64,000 bases of DNA from the NCBI RefSeq assembly GCF_028476545.1, contig NW_026731619.1, positions 557,001 through 621,000 of the forward strand, given 5' to 3'. This document shows positions 39,259 through 51,086 of the stretch, in pieces. The stretch's first letter is position 1. Every line of letters starts with the position of its first letter. The notes under the pieces were generated by a model. It was given only the letters and a program-made list of their open reading frames with translations. It did no database searches and was not told the DNA's origin. The DNA comes from Physella acuta. Lineage: Eukaryota > Mollusca > Gastropoda > Physidae. The translations under genes were made by a program, and so were the position numbers.

Positions 39259-40732
39259 ATGGTGAATTGAATGGAAGATGGTATATTTAGTATTAATGTT
39301 TCATGCATACTTTTAATGTACCTTTTAATGTACCTTACTCGTGAACTTTAATTTCCATTGATTTTATCTATAATTATAATAAATGTGTTGTTGTACAAGA
39401 AAATCATAGATAAAACAGTAAACACAATTAGAATGCTAAAACCGTCATATATATGACAAGAGTCTGTATCTGTTACGTAACAAATTATAATCATCTTTCA
39501 AGTGTTTCATTATAGCTTACCATGCCTAGACATCACATGATTTCATGAAGTTCGTATTTCCATGTGCTAATATTTTCTGCACACAATGTGGTATCTTGAA
39601 GATTGCAGATACATGAGTTGACATATGAATCTGTAACATTGTGAGGAGGAAAAATGGCGGATATTGTGGTGCACTAGTCCTAATCACATCGAACTGGGCT
39701 TTTTTTTAACACAAGACTTTAAATCACATCTAAATCGATTTTAACACCAGACCTCAAGTCACATCTAAATGGTTTTTAAACACAATACTAAAAACACATC
39801 TGATTGTTTTTCAAATACTAGAAGACAAAACACATCTCAATGTTTGAAACATAACCGGGTATACCCGAAACCAAATTCAGAAAATGTGATATTGTTCAAA
39901 ACGTGAACTGTATCATCAACCAGTCACGCATTAGTGTATTCACATTCAAAGCTACAGTACAAATCTTGGGAATAGTTACTTGTATACAAGTACATGCCTA
40001 ATTGAAATAAAATGTAGTTCGATATTATTATTTTAAAAGTTTGTTTATTTAAAAAAGTAATGCTAATTGATTACAGACACAGTCACGTTCCGATTATTCT
40101 CCTGATTGTTTTTGTACTATAAACTTTTTATTTATTTCAAGTAAAATAAGAACTGAACGCTAAAAATATTAGAAATTTAATTATATAATTTTGTCTTAAC
40201 CATTAAAATAACTGAGATGTATGAATAGCTTTTTCACCAAAACTTGAAGTTTTTTTTACAAAGGGTGGTAAAAAGTTTTTTCAAATTGTCAAGATGTTAA
40301 AAAAATCGATCCTAATGCGTCCATTAAGTTTACACTTAATTATTTTAATTACTGGCAGTCTTCGAGAAGTTTCTACAGGCGTACGTCGACCCATTAATTA
40401 ACGTCTTAAAAACAAAAGATTTGTTTGAAGACTAATTTCAAACACAACCAAACAACGATCGATTTTCAGTGCAGCGGTGGTTTGACGCCAACACTAATTA
40501 TGTGGCTAGTAATTAACTGGATTAGACAACTATTCTGTTCTGACGTTTTTGATATAATAATTATAGTAATTATGTTGTGTCCGGGTCATTAAACTAATTA
40601 AAGAGAAAACGAAACAAAAATGTTATTGTTTTATAAATAAAAGTATAAAATGTATCAAGCAAGTAGAATGTATAACGCGATAACTATCTGCTACAAATAG
40701 AAAATATAACTGTCGAAAAGGTCTGGGAACAG

Positions 40733-41920
40733 ATGGCGTCGTTAGCAACGTCAAGCTGGAACAATGTTTCCATAGTTACGCTCGGTTTAGACATCACGTC
40801 ATCGTATGTATACCTCGGTCTCATCACTGAGCGTCAATACTTTTACATAGAGTGCTGTTCCCTGCTAGTCGTTGGGATGGTGTCGCTGTTTGGTGGTGTG
40901 AGCAACGTCATCAACATTGTGACGTTCTTGTCTATGGGCATAGCCGAGTCCATGACGGTGTTTCTGTTGCTGCTGGCTTTCTCCGACCTGGCGTATCTCT
41001 TGGTCATGTTCTTTAACACTGTGCTATATATTCTCTACTTGGTTGAAAAGGTGAGCAATTATTCCACCTGGTTTTATTTTAACCCCGACGGTGCCAGAAC
41101 GTTCTGCGCTCATACCAGCAACGTGTGCAACACGATGAACATTCTACTCACCATGCACATGGCGGTGGTCAGGTGTCTGGCAGTCATACGACCGCTGCAC
41201 TTCCGGAATGTTCTCTCCGGAAAGAAGACACTCCCCATCGTCAGTGTCTACCTGCTGTTCTCATTGCTAACCTACATTCCGATCCTGGCTTTCATGGGAA
41301 GAGACGTGACCTTCGACCCCAAGGTCAACGCTTCCAGACTGGTCACGTGGATCTCGCCTCAGCGAGAGAAGGTCAAGAATATAATCTGGCTTGTAAGAGA
41401 CGCCATTTTGCCTTTCGCGGCGCAGGTCATTGTTATAGCATGTGTTGTGGTTATGACTGTTGCTCTTAAGGCATCGGCCCACTTCCGGTCAGCTAATACA
41501 ACATCTGCATCACACGCACAAGCTACTGCTACATCACAAGTGCAACCAGCTACAGCATCACATGTGCAAACAGCTACAGCATCACAGAACCAGACAGACA
41601 ACACAGAGATCAAAGACAACATGAGACTACTACAGCGTTCATCCAACCTGAGCCGTAAAGACGTCCACGTCATTCAACAGCTGGTGCTGGTGTGTCTGGT
41701 GTTTGTGGTGTTCAACACACCGCGTGTTGTGTTCAGTCTGGCCTCACTAGCAGAAGACAAGTTCTCCCTGGGGGGCGTGTACCACTACCTGTACCTGACA
41801 GGTGCCTGCCTCGTCTTTTTATTCCAGGTCCTCAACTCTAGCCTACACGTTTTTATTTACTACAAGTATAGCTCCACATTTAGACAACATTTCATGGCCA
41901 AGTTCATCTTTCAGATATAG
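40733..41920 (+). CDS. class A GPCR, molluscan chemosensory-type, intronless
   Basis: One open frame of 395 residues from ATG at 40733 to TAG at 41920. Seven hydrophobic segments: TM1 with SNVINIVTF, TM2 with LAFSD (D2.50), a cysteine before TM3 (FCAH), TM3 ending VVRCLAVIRPLHF in place of DRY, TM4 ending LLTYIP, TM5 LPFAAQVIV, TM6 FNTPRVVF and TM7 LNSSLHVFIYY in place of NPxxY. The NSSL(H/N)xFIYY ending, the intronless structure and a paralogue nearby fit the expanded chemosensory GPCR families of gastropods (inference). Loop 3 is lengthened by a Gln/Thr/Ala/Ser-rich run. After TM7 only helix 8 (SSTFRQHFMAKFIFQI) remains before the stop. The last ~50 coding bases are the first unit of the tandem array that follows. 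The ligand is unknown. Confidence 0.9.
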   Translation: MASLATSSWNNVSIVTLGLDITSSYVYLGLITERQYFYIECCSLLVVGMVSLFGGVSNVINIVTFLSMGIAESMTVFLLLLAFSDLAYLLVMFFNTVLYILYLVEKVSNYSTWFYFNPDGARTFCAHTSNVCNTMNILLTMHMAVVRCLAVIRPLHFRNVLSGKKTLPIVSVYLLFSLLTYIPILAFMGRDVTFDPKVNASRLVTWISPQREKVKNIIWLVRDAILPFAAQVIVIACVVVMTVALKASAHFRSANTTSASHAQATATSQVQPATASHVQTATASQNQTDNTEIKDNMRLLQRSSNLSRKDVHVIQQLVLVCLVFVVFNTPRVVFSLASLAEDKFSLGGVYHYLYLTGACLVFLFQVLNSSLHVFIYYKYSSTFRQHFMAKFIFQI

Positions 41921-43740
41921 TTTAAACAGATTGTATAGCTCCATATTTAGACAACATTTTATGGCCAAGTTCATCTTTCAGATATAGTTTAAACAGACAG
42001 ATTGTATAGCTCCATATTTAGACAACATTTCATGGCCAAGTTCATCTTTCAGATATAGTTTAAACATATTGTATAGCTCCACATTTAGACAACATTTCAT
42101 GGCCAAGTTCATCTTTCAGATATAGTTTAAACAGATTGTATAGCTCCACATTTAGACAACATTTCATGGCCAAGTTCATCTTTCACATATAGTTTAAACA
42201 GATTGTATAGCTCCACATTTAGACAACATTTCATGGCCAAGTTCATCTTTCATATATAGTTTAAACAGATTGTATAGCTCCACATTTAGACAACATTTCA
42301 TGGCCAAGTTCATCTTTCAGATATAGTTTAAACAGATTGTATAACTCCATATTTAGACAACATCTCATGGACAAGTTCATCTTTCAGATATAGTTTAAAC
42401 ATATTGTATATCTCCATATTTAGACAACATTTCATGGCCAAGTTCATCTTTCAGAAATAGTTTAAACAGACAGATTGTATAGCTCCACATTTAGACAACA
42501 TTTTTTTGCCCAAGTTCATCTTTCAGATATAGTTTAAACAGATTGTATAGCTCAACATTTAGACAACATTTTTTGGCCATGTTCATCTTTCAGATATAGT
42601 TTAAACAAACAGATTGTATAGCTTCACATTTTGACAACATTTTTTGGCCATGTTCATCTTTCAGATATAGTTTAAACAAACAGATTGTATAGCTTCACAT
42701 TTAGACAACATTTCATGACCAAGTTCATCTTTCAGATATAGTTTAAACAGAGAGATTATATAGCTCCACATTTAGACAACATTTCATGGCCAAGTTCATC
42801 TTTCAGATATAGTTTAAACAGACAGATTGTATAGCTCAACATTTAAACAACATTTCATGACCAAGTTCATCTTTCAGATATAGTTTAAACAGACAGATTG
42901 TATAGCTCAACATTTAAACAACATTTCATGACCAAGTTCATCTTTCAGATATAGTTTAAACAGACAGATTGTATAGCTCCATATTTAGACAACATTTCAT
43001 GACCAAGTTTATCTTTCAGATATAGTTTAAGCAGACAGATTGTATAGCTCAACATTTAGACAACATTTCATGGCCAAGTTCATCTTTCAGATATAGTTTA
43101 AACAGATTGTATAGCTCCACATTTAGACAACATTTCATGGCCAAGTTCATCTTTCAGATATAGTTTAAACAGACAGATTATATAGCTCCACATTTTATGG
43201 CCAAGTTCATCTTTCAGATATAGTTTAAACAGATTGTATAGCTCCACATTTAGACAACATTTCATGGCCAAGTTCATATTTCAGATATAGTTTAAACAGA
43301 TTGTATAGCTCCACATTTAGACATTCATGGCCAAGTGTATCTTTCAGATAAAGTTTAAACAGACAGATTGTATAGCTCCACATGTAGACAACATTTCATG
43401 GCCAAGTTCATCTTTCAGATATAGTTTAAACAGATTGTATAGCTCCACATTTAGACATCATTTCATGGCCAAGTTCATCTTTCAGATATAGTTTAAACAG
43501 ACAGACTGTATATCTCCACATTTAGACAACATTTCATGACCAAGTTCATCTTTCAGATATAGTTTAAACAGATTGTATAGCTCCACATTTAGACAACATT
43601 TCATGGCCAAGTTCATATTTCAGATATCTTTTAAACAGACCGACTGTATATCTCCACATTTAGACAACATTTCATGGCCAAGTTTATATTTCAGATATCT
43701 TTTAAACAGACTGTATATCTCCACATTTATTAAACAATAG
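41868..43740. repeat. 66-71-bp minisatellite derived from the GPCR's own helix-8 codons
   Basis: About 27 units of TATAGCTCCACATTTAGACA, then ACATTTCATGGCCAAGTTCA, TCTTTCAGATATAG and TTTAAACAGATTG. The first unit is coding (YSSTFRQHFMAKFIFQI plus stop) and the rest are downstream. At 43850-43900, past the array, a diverged single copy reads YFNKYSSTLRQLLVAKLFCW and probably preserves the original C-terminus. Confidence 0.95.
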
Positions 43741-45340
43741 TTAGTGGACAATCTTATACTTTAGCATAGACAGATTGTTTAGCTTCATATTCAGACAAGG
43801 GTTAGTGGACAAGTTAATGCTTTAGATGTACTCTAACAAGACATACTTTAACAAGTATAGCTCAACACTAAGACAACTTCTGGTCGCTAAGCTGTTTTGT
43901 TGGATCTGTTTACACAAACACAGTTTTACAAGTATAGACACACTTTAAACAAAGCAGATATTTCTTAACACAAGAAATATAAATGTATCTTTAATAAATC
44001 GATTAGTTGTGGTAGTAGGTTAATTTGAACATTCATTAAGTTAATGAGTAGCCTTCGTCTTAAGTAATTCACTTTCACATAAAAAGTAGGAACACATAAG
44101 GACGAAGTATTTTTTTTTATAAAACATAAACGAATCAAACTTCTTTCTAGCAGTGTGTTTTATTGTGTTTACAAATATGCTTACAAAGTCAAAATATATT
44201 ATTTATTTTTTCGTAATAAAAAATATTTTTAATATACGATGTTAAAATTTTATTGTGTTTGTTTGACGCAGAAAAGATTGAAACTTTGTGTAGAATTCAA
44301 TGTTTTTTAAATATTTTTTTACTTATGTTTACTATATGTTATGCACACATTATAAATATAATAAAAGTGCAACAAAAAATGACCACATAACAATATAAAG
44401 CTATTTATTTATGACCAATACCGCTTTCTTTGTATAATGTTTCACTCCTTATATATTTAGCTTTTTAATTATTAACTTATCTTAAATGTTTTATTTGCAT
44501 ATAACTAGCAAATTAATTTATAAATGCATTTTTTAAAGGTCCATATTGTTCACCCTATTATGCACATTTTTTTTCATGGATAATTTTTGTCAAAATAAAG
44601 CTTGAACAATGCGGATAATATTGCTCTGTTGTTTTATTTTGAGGACAATAATATACCGGCTTTAATATCAAGATGTTAAAATAGATTAGATCTTATACTC
44701 GCTTTCTCACAAGGGCGGAACTTTAATCATCTGTAAATTCCTTTGTTGGCAGAACTTATTCTCTTACAGAAAAATGACTAGTGCGTATGCCTATTTACGT
44801 TAGTGGTAGAATTCTAACAAGCACACTGTCTGGTATATTACACTTTACTCTTCATAAAACAAAGAGAACCTCTAATTTCTGTGCTAATGTTAAAGACTGA
44901 GATCACAATTGCTGGTTAACTTGTGAGAGGCCAAATGTAAGGGACATAACACGCTTGATAAATTGGCTTGTAACTTATGTGAGCCAGAGTAGCCTAACCT
45001 GATGAACCAAATGTTGATTATTGCTGTAAATCTGGCTTGCGGAGTTTTTAATCTTATTTTGACCAAGAAAATACCATTCTGTAATTAACGACCCTTCCAA
45101 GCCGGGTAAGAAATCTAATTAAACGATGTATCGATGAAGCATCTGACACAAGACGTGCTAGAAACTGACAAGTACACTTGACCATAGATCAATCTCTTAT
45201 TGAAGTAGTACACGATGATACAACACAGCATATCTAAGCTTCATAATGCTCAAATTCTTGGAATATTCCAGAACACACGATCTATAAAAACTCAAATAGT
45301 TTCCAAAGTCATTGGTCAAGTCTCATGGCAAGCAATTAGG
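43741..45340. other. AT-rich intergenic stretch
   Basis: Apart from the old GPCR C-terminal copy at 43850-43940 I see no gene or repeat that I can support here. Confidence 0.4.
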
Positions 45341-45344
45341 TCTA

Positions 45345-45872
45345 TCTAGATCTTAAACACGAAAGACCTATTTAGACATTAAACACACAGACCTATGTAG
45401 ACATTAGACACACAGACCTATGTAGACATTAAACACAGCAGACCTATGTAGACATTAAACATACAGACCTATGTAGACATTAAACACACAGACCTATGTA
45501 GACATTAAACACACAGACCTATGTAGACATTAAACACGCAGACCTATGTAGACATTAAACACACAGACCTATGTAGACATTAAACACACAGACCTATGTA
45601 GACATTAAACACACAGACCTATGTAGACATTAAACACACAGACCTATGTAGACATTAAACACACAGACCTATGTAGACATTAAACACACAGACCTATGTA
45701 GACATTAAACACACAGACCTATGTAGACATTAAACACACAGACCTATGTAGACATTAAACACACAGACCTATGTAGACATTAAACACACAGACCTATGTA
45801 GACATTAAACACACAGACCTATGTAGACATTAAACACACAGACCTATGTAGACATTAAACACAGCAGCCTAA
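45345..45872. repeat. 25-bp minisatellite (ACAGACCTATGTAGACATTAAACAC)
   Basis: About 21 nearly perfect units, the first few and the last more diverged. Confidence 0.95.
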
Positions 45873-46281
45873 TGCAGACATTAAACACAACACAATAAAC
45901 ACCACATCAGGTACATTAAAGTATATTCAACCTTCTAGACAAAGCAGATATTCACGTTTGTCGTTCGTTTTGCCAATAAATATAAGAAAATCAAATATTC
46001 AACTCTTGTCGACTTTGTCAAGAAAAATTAGTTGGATTTGATTTTTAAAATAACCATGCAACGTTTAATGTTGGTCTATATTGGTCTAGATTTGTAAAAA
46101 TATTTAGCAATTAATGTCAGGTGAGTCAGTTACATACACTTTGGACAGACAATAGAACGTGCATATAATGAATACAAAAATAGAAGCGTCACAATATTGT
46201 CACGCAACTAGCAAAGTCAAAGATTTAAGACAAAGAGACACTTGCTTTGATATTAAATAAACCGGGAGTGATCTCCCCTAA

Positions 46282-47034
46282 ACTTTCTCGAATATTCTTA
46301 TATAAAACAACAGGGGATGGGAACTCGGGCTATAGGCATGATTTTTAATCCATTTTAAATACTTAAAGTTTTAAAAATAGAATAAAATCTCGTAGACAAA
46401 AGAATTGCACACCAAGTGAATGTAAAATTAAAAAGTGCATAATAGTGCTCAATATTATTAGTACTTTAAAAATTTACATTAGTTTTTTGAGAAATCGGAA
46501 GTAGCGTAAATTACTACTTCCGGTAAACAGAAATTACTCAAAATTTAACAGAAGGTAGAAAATTAGATCTTTTACTCACATGTGAAATTTCATTTATCTA
46601 TCTGAAATAGTACTCAAGTTATAGGCTCTTGAAAAATTCAAAGTAGAAATAGTACCACTTCCGGTTATCGGAAATCGCTCAAAAGTTGATACGGATCTAC
46701 GATTTTGATAAAATACTTATATATGAAATTTCATCAACCTAGCTGTAACGGAACTCAAGTAATCGTGTTTACACACAGACACACACACACAGACACACAG
46801 ACACACAGACATACGGACAGAATTGCAAAGTCCAGTTTTTCAGACTGGATTACGCATAAAACCTCTTAATTTTGATAAATCTAGATTGATAATTTTTGCC
46901 CGATTAAAATAAGTCCTCTATACTTCGGATGTGATGAAGGACTGAGGTGTAATACGGTGAAAATTGTTAAAATTTCAAGTGATTTTTGTGCAAGATTACA
47001 ATACTTTCTCTATACTTCGTATATACGAGAAAGT
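46282..47034. mobile_element. dispersed element with short terminal inverted repeats
   Basis: The left end ACTTTCTCGAATAT and the right end ATATACGAGAAAGT pair over 14 bases with one mismatch; 753 bp, non-coding. The interior repeats the block 'GAAATTTCAT...CTGAAA/GTAACGG...ACTCAAGT' and contains an ACAGACACAC run. A related copy lies at 24.4-24.87 kb. Probably a MITE; the superfamily is not determined. Confidence 0.6.
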
Positions 47035-47690
47035 AAAAATGCAAACCAATGTTAGGGATATTTAGTGAAAGTGACAATGTCTAAATAAATTGGGTGTTAA
47101 AAAAATAAGCGACTTAATAACCGTTACAAAATCCATTATTTCACCTAATCATGTATAGAAAACCCATTGTTTTGAAAGATGGCATTTCGAAATAGAGGGA
47201 CAAAAAAAATCATAATTAACTACACGTTATTGACATTATAACTGCTGCTATTAATTATAACACAACAAACAAGAATGTTCACAATCGATTGTCTACGATG
47301 CTGTTTCGTATAATTATTTGTTAATGTAGTGTTTAGTTAGAGTTTGAACTTTTAGAGAGAGCGATTTAAAAAAATATACATTTGGTTACCGTGTTGTAAA
47401 GGTAATTGAACCCAATTATATATGCTCTACATAATTATTGAATGTCTTTTGAAGTCGGGAGTGCATAAGCAATTAGTGGACAAAACCTGGCAGTAGATTA
47501 TTTAACTGGTACATCTTTTAAAATTAAATTAGTATTAGCATAACTTGTGGAGATTTAAAGCATAGGTTGTAAAGTAAGCTAGTTGTCTATGTTGAGTTTT
47601 CAGACGTCGCAAAGTATAAGCGAATGTTGGGCAATGTCTAGAGAACATACTTGTACTCCATGTTTGGTGCACTAAATATTGGTGCTCACA
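47035..47690. other. AT-rich intergenic stretch
   Basis: No exon, promoter or repeat that I can support. Confidence 0.35.
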
Positions 47691-48240
47691 GTGCTAGTGC
47701 CATAGTGCAGGTACTATAGTGCCGTAGTGCCAAATTGCAGGTGCCATAGTTCTGGTGCTATAGTTCTGGTGCCATAGTGCTGGTGCCATAGTGCTGGTGC
47801 TATAGTGCTGGTGCTATAGTGCTGGTGCTATAGTGCTGGTGCTATAGTGCTGGTGCCATAGTGCTGGTGCTATAGTGCTGGTGCTATAGTGCTGGTGCCA
47901 TAGTGCTGGTGCTATAGTGCTGGTGCTATAGTGCTGGTGCCATAGTGCTGGTGCTATGGTGCTGGTTTCATAGTGCTGGTGCTATAGTGCTGGTGCTATA
48001 GTGCTGGTTTCATAGTGCTTGTGCCATAGTGCTGGTGCCATAGTGCTGGTGCCATAGTGCTGGTGCTATAGTGCTGGTGCCATAGTGCTGGTGCCATAGT
48101 GCTGGTGCCATAGTGCTGGTGCTATAGTGCTGGTGCTATAGTGCTGGTTTCATAGTGCTTGTGCCATAGTGCTGGTGCCATAGTGCTGGTGCTATAGTGC
48201 TGGTGCTATAGTGCTGGTGCCATGGTGCCGTAGTGCACAA
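47690..48240. repeat. 15-bp minisatellite (GGTGCTATAGTGCT)
   Basis: About 36 units alternating GTGCTATAGTGCTG and GTGCCATAGTGCTG types with higher-order blocks. It ends ~220 bp before the second GPCR reading frame. Confidence 0.95.
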
Positions 48241-48362
48241 TATTATTTAAGTATTGTTTTATTGATTTCTGTTCAATTTAATTTTTAGATGACCTGACTT
48301 TAACTTGGAGCAAGAAAATTTTAAGGCTGCTTGTTACTTGTAAAGTACGTCTTTTGAAAGAG

Positions 48363-48455
48363 ACATTTAAAACACACACGTTTATGAAAACAGACATTTA
48401 AAACACACACGTTTATGAAAACAGACATTTAAAACACACACGTTTATGAAAACAG
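48363..48455. repeat. 31-bp tandem repeat, three copies, at the 5' edge of the second GPCR
   Basis: Units start at 48363, 48394 and 48425 (ACATTTAAAACACACACGTT, then TATGAAAACAG). A fourth, partial and diverged, unit runs into the GPCR reading frame where the N-terminus should be. Confidence 0.95.
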
Positions 48456-48459
48456 ACAA

Positions 48460-49512
48460 TTGAAACACACAGTTTACCTGGGCTACTACCATGTTGAAGG
48501 TTATTCGATCTTAATTCTTGGGATGGTCTCTGTTCTTGGGGGCGCTGGTAACGTGGTCAACATTGTGACGTTTGTGGCGATGGGTGTGGGAGAGTCCATG
48601 GCTGTCTTCTTTCTAGTGTTGGCAGTCTTTGATTTATCCTACCTGTTGGCGATGTTCTTCGTGGCCGTCTGCTACATGTTTTCTTGGCTGGAGAAGAGCT
48701 CCCAGTACCGTCTTTGGTTTCCTGTCGACGCCGATGGTGTAGCGGCTTTCTGTGCTCATGTCGGCACCATCTTGTACACGATGACCATCTTGGCCACAAC
48801 CTACATGGGGGTAGTCCGGTGTTTGGGTGTGGTCAAGCCCATGCATTTCAGGAACGGTCTAACAAGAAATCTAACGCTTTCTGTCTTTTTTGTGTTTTTT
48901 CTATTCGCGTTGTTGAGCTACATCCCAATGTTGCCCTTTATCGTCATGTGGGTCTCTCCACTAAGAGAGAAGGTCAAGGATATAATCTGGCTTGTAAGAG
49001 ACGCCATTTTACCTTTTGCTGCCCAGGTCATTGTCTTCACCTGTGCACTTGTTATGAGCGTGTATCTTAAAGCTGCGGCCAACTTCCGGTCAGCTAATAC
49101 AACAGCTGTGTCACATGATCAATCCCAAAATTCTTCTCAAAACAACACGGAAGACATAAAGTGGAAAGAAAACAAGAGATTACTGAAACGTTCACCAAAC
49201 CTGAGCCGTAAAGACGTCCATGTCATCCAACAGCTGGTGCTGGTGTGTCTGGTGTTTGTGGTGTTCAACACCCCGCGTGTTGTGTTCAGTCTGGCCTCAC
49301 TGGCAGAAGACGAATTATCCCTGGGGGGCGTGTACCAGTACATCTACATCACGGCATCCAGCGTCATGTTCGTCTCACAGGCCCTTAACTCCAGTCTCAA
49401 CATCTTCATCTACTACCACTACAGCTCCAGCTACAGACGGCACTTGCTGGCCATAACATCTTCATCTACTACCACTACAGCTACAGCTACAGACGGCACT
49501 TGCTGGCCATAA
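48460..49512 (+). CDS. class A GPCR, chemosensory-type, paralogue of 40733-41920; N-terminus uncertain
   Basis: The frame from 48460 to TAA at 49512 matches the first GPCR from TM1 to helix 8, with identical stretches DVHVIQQLVLVCLVFVVFNT and WLVRDAILPFAAQVIV. It has TM2 LAVFDLSYLL, TM3 end VVRCLGVVKPMHF, TM6 FNTPRVVF and TM7 LNSSLNIFIYY. No ATG occurs in frame before TM1: codon 48460 is TTG and the upstream frame stops at 48430. The first in-frame ATG (ILGMVSV) is inside TM1. The extracellular loop 2 region is 15 residues shorter than in the paralogue. After helix 8 (SSSYRRHLLA) the frame shifts into a 56-bp tandem array, giving an aberrant Ser/Thr tail. Either an upstream coding exon exists, or the gene has lost its start and is a recent pseudogene. 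Confidence 0.75.
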   Translation: MKHTVYLGYYHVEGYSILILGMVSVLGGAGNVVNIVTFVAMGVGESMAVFFLVLAVFDLSYLLAMFFVAVCYMFSWLEKSSQYRLWFPVDADGVAAFCAHVGTILYTMTILATTYMGVVRCLGVVKPMHFRNGLTRNLTLSVFFVFFLFALLSYIPMLPFIVMWVSPLREKVKDIIWLVRDAILPFAAQVIVFTCALVMSVYLKAAANFRSANTTAVSHDQSQNSSQNNTEDIKWKENKRLLKRSPNLSRKDVHVIQQLVLVCLVFVVFNTPRVVFSLASLAEDELSLGGVYQYIYITASSVMFVSQALNSSLNIFIYYHYSSSYRRHLLAITSSSTTTTATATDGTCWP

Positions 49513-50182
49513 CATCTTCATCTACTACCACTACAGCTACAGCTACAGACGGCACTTGCTGGCCATAACATCTTCATCTACTACAACTACAGCTACAGCT
49601 ACAAACGGCAGTTGCTGGCCATAACATTTTCATCTACTACAACTACAGCTCCAGCTACAGACGGCACTTGCTGGCCATAACATCTTCATCTACTACAACT
49701 ACAGCTACAGCTACAAACGGCAGTTGCTGGCCATAACATCTTCATCTACTACCACTACAGCTCCAGCTACAGACGGCACTTGCTGGCCATAACATCTTCA
49801 TCTACTACCACTACAGCTACAGCTACAGACGGCACTTGCTGGCCATAACATCTTCATCTACTACCACTACAGCTACAGCTACAGACGGCACTTGCTGGCC
49901 ATAACATCTTCATCTACTACCACTACAGCTACAGCTACAGACGGCACTTGCTGGCCATAACATCTTCATCTACTACAACTACAGCTACAGCTACAAACGG
50001 CAGTTGCTGGCCATAACATTTTCATCTACTACAACTACAGCTCCAGCTACAGACGGCACTTGCTGGCCATAACATCTTCATCTACTACTACTATAGCTCC
50101 AGCTACAGACGGCACTTGCTGGCCATAACATTTTCATCTACTACAACTACAGCTCCAGCTACAGACGGCACTTGCTGGCCTT
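49399..50182. repeat. 56-bp minisatellite derived from the GPCR's TM7/helix-8 codons
   Basis: Fourteen units, first at 49399 and last at 50127, exactly 13 x 56 bp apart. Each carries AACATCTTCATCTACTACCA, then CTACAGCTCCAGCTACAGAC and GGCACTTGCTGGCCAT (NIFIYYHYSSSYRRHLLA in the first frame). Since 56 is not a multiple of three, the frame changes at each junction. The last unit reads on in the original frame as RRHLLALLA with a stop at 50190-50192, probably the ancestral C-terminus. Confidence 0.95.
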
Positions 50183-50609
50183 GTTAGCTTGAGTTATGAT
50201 GGGACGACAACACTAACACTGTAACACTTAACTCATTCATTTGTTTCAATTGTTTACTATTCTCTGTAGTAAATTTGAGAATTAAATAACGTTAATTTCA
50301 AGTTCATGTGGACCATAAATTGAGTTATTTTTTTTTAAAATTATGGTAAATAGTTTACACGCTACGAATAATTTAGTATACACTTAACAAAATGGCAAAT
50401 TGAAAAAAAAAGCAAATAAAAAGAAACATTTTTGAATAACTGTACTCATTCTCATTCTAGTGGGTGGGCGTAGGGCTACCTGTGGGATACAGGTCATGTC
50501 CATATAGCAGAAGCTACGGTGTTCACCAGAGCGTAGAATCACCTTAGTTTTATCTTGGTACCTTAAGGAGGTTCGTTGAGTCGTCCTAACATGCCCCCTC
50601 AGGGCAACA

Positions 50610-50795
<186 letters not shown>

Positions 50796-50989
50796 ATATA
50801 TAATGCCATAAGCTCCATTTAACTTTTATGCTGCATATTTCACAACGTTGACAAAGCTACTGCTACTGGTCATCCAAAACAGACACACAGGCTGAAATAT
50901 AGTCCACACACCAGGAACCCGAGCATCAGCTGTTTAATTATGTTCATTAGTTAAATTGCAATCATATTTAAAATAACATTATACATGTA

Positions 50990-50993
<4 letters not shown>

Positions 50994-51074
<81 letters not shown>
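50994..51074. repeat. (AT)n microsatellite
   Basis: Pure AT run of about 80 bp. Confidence 0.95.

Positions 51075-51086
<12 letters not shown>

Noticed and set aside
48557-48846. Minus-strand and alternate-frame open frames within the GPCR genes
   Set aside because: Shadows of the seven-transmembrane reading frame; no similarity between the two paralogues in those frames.
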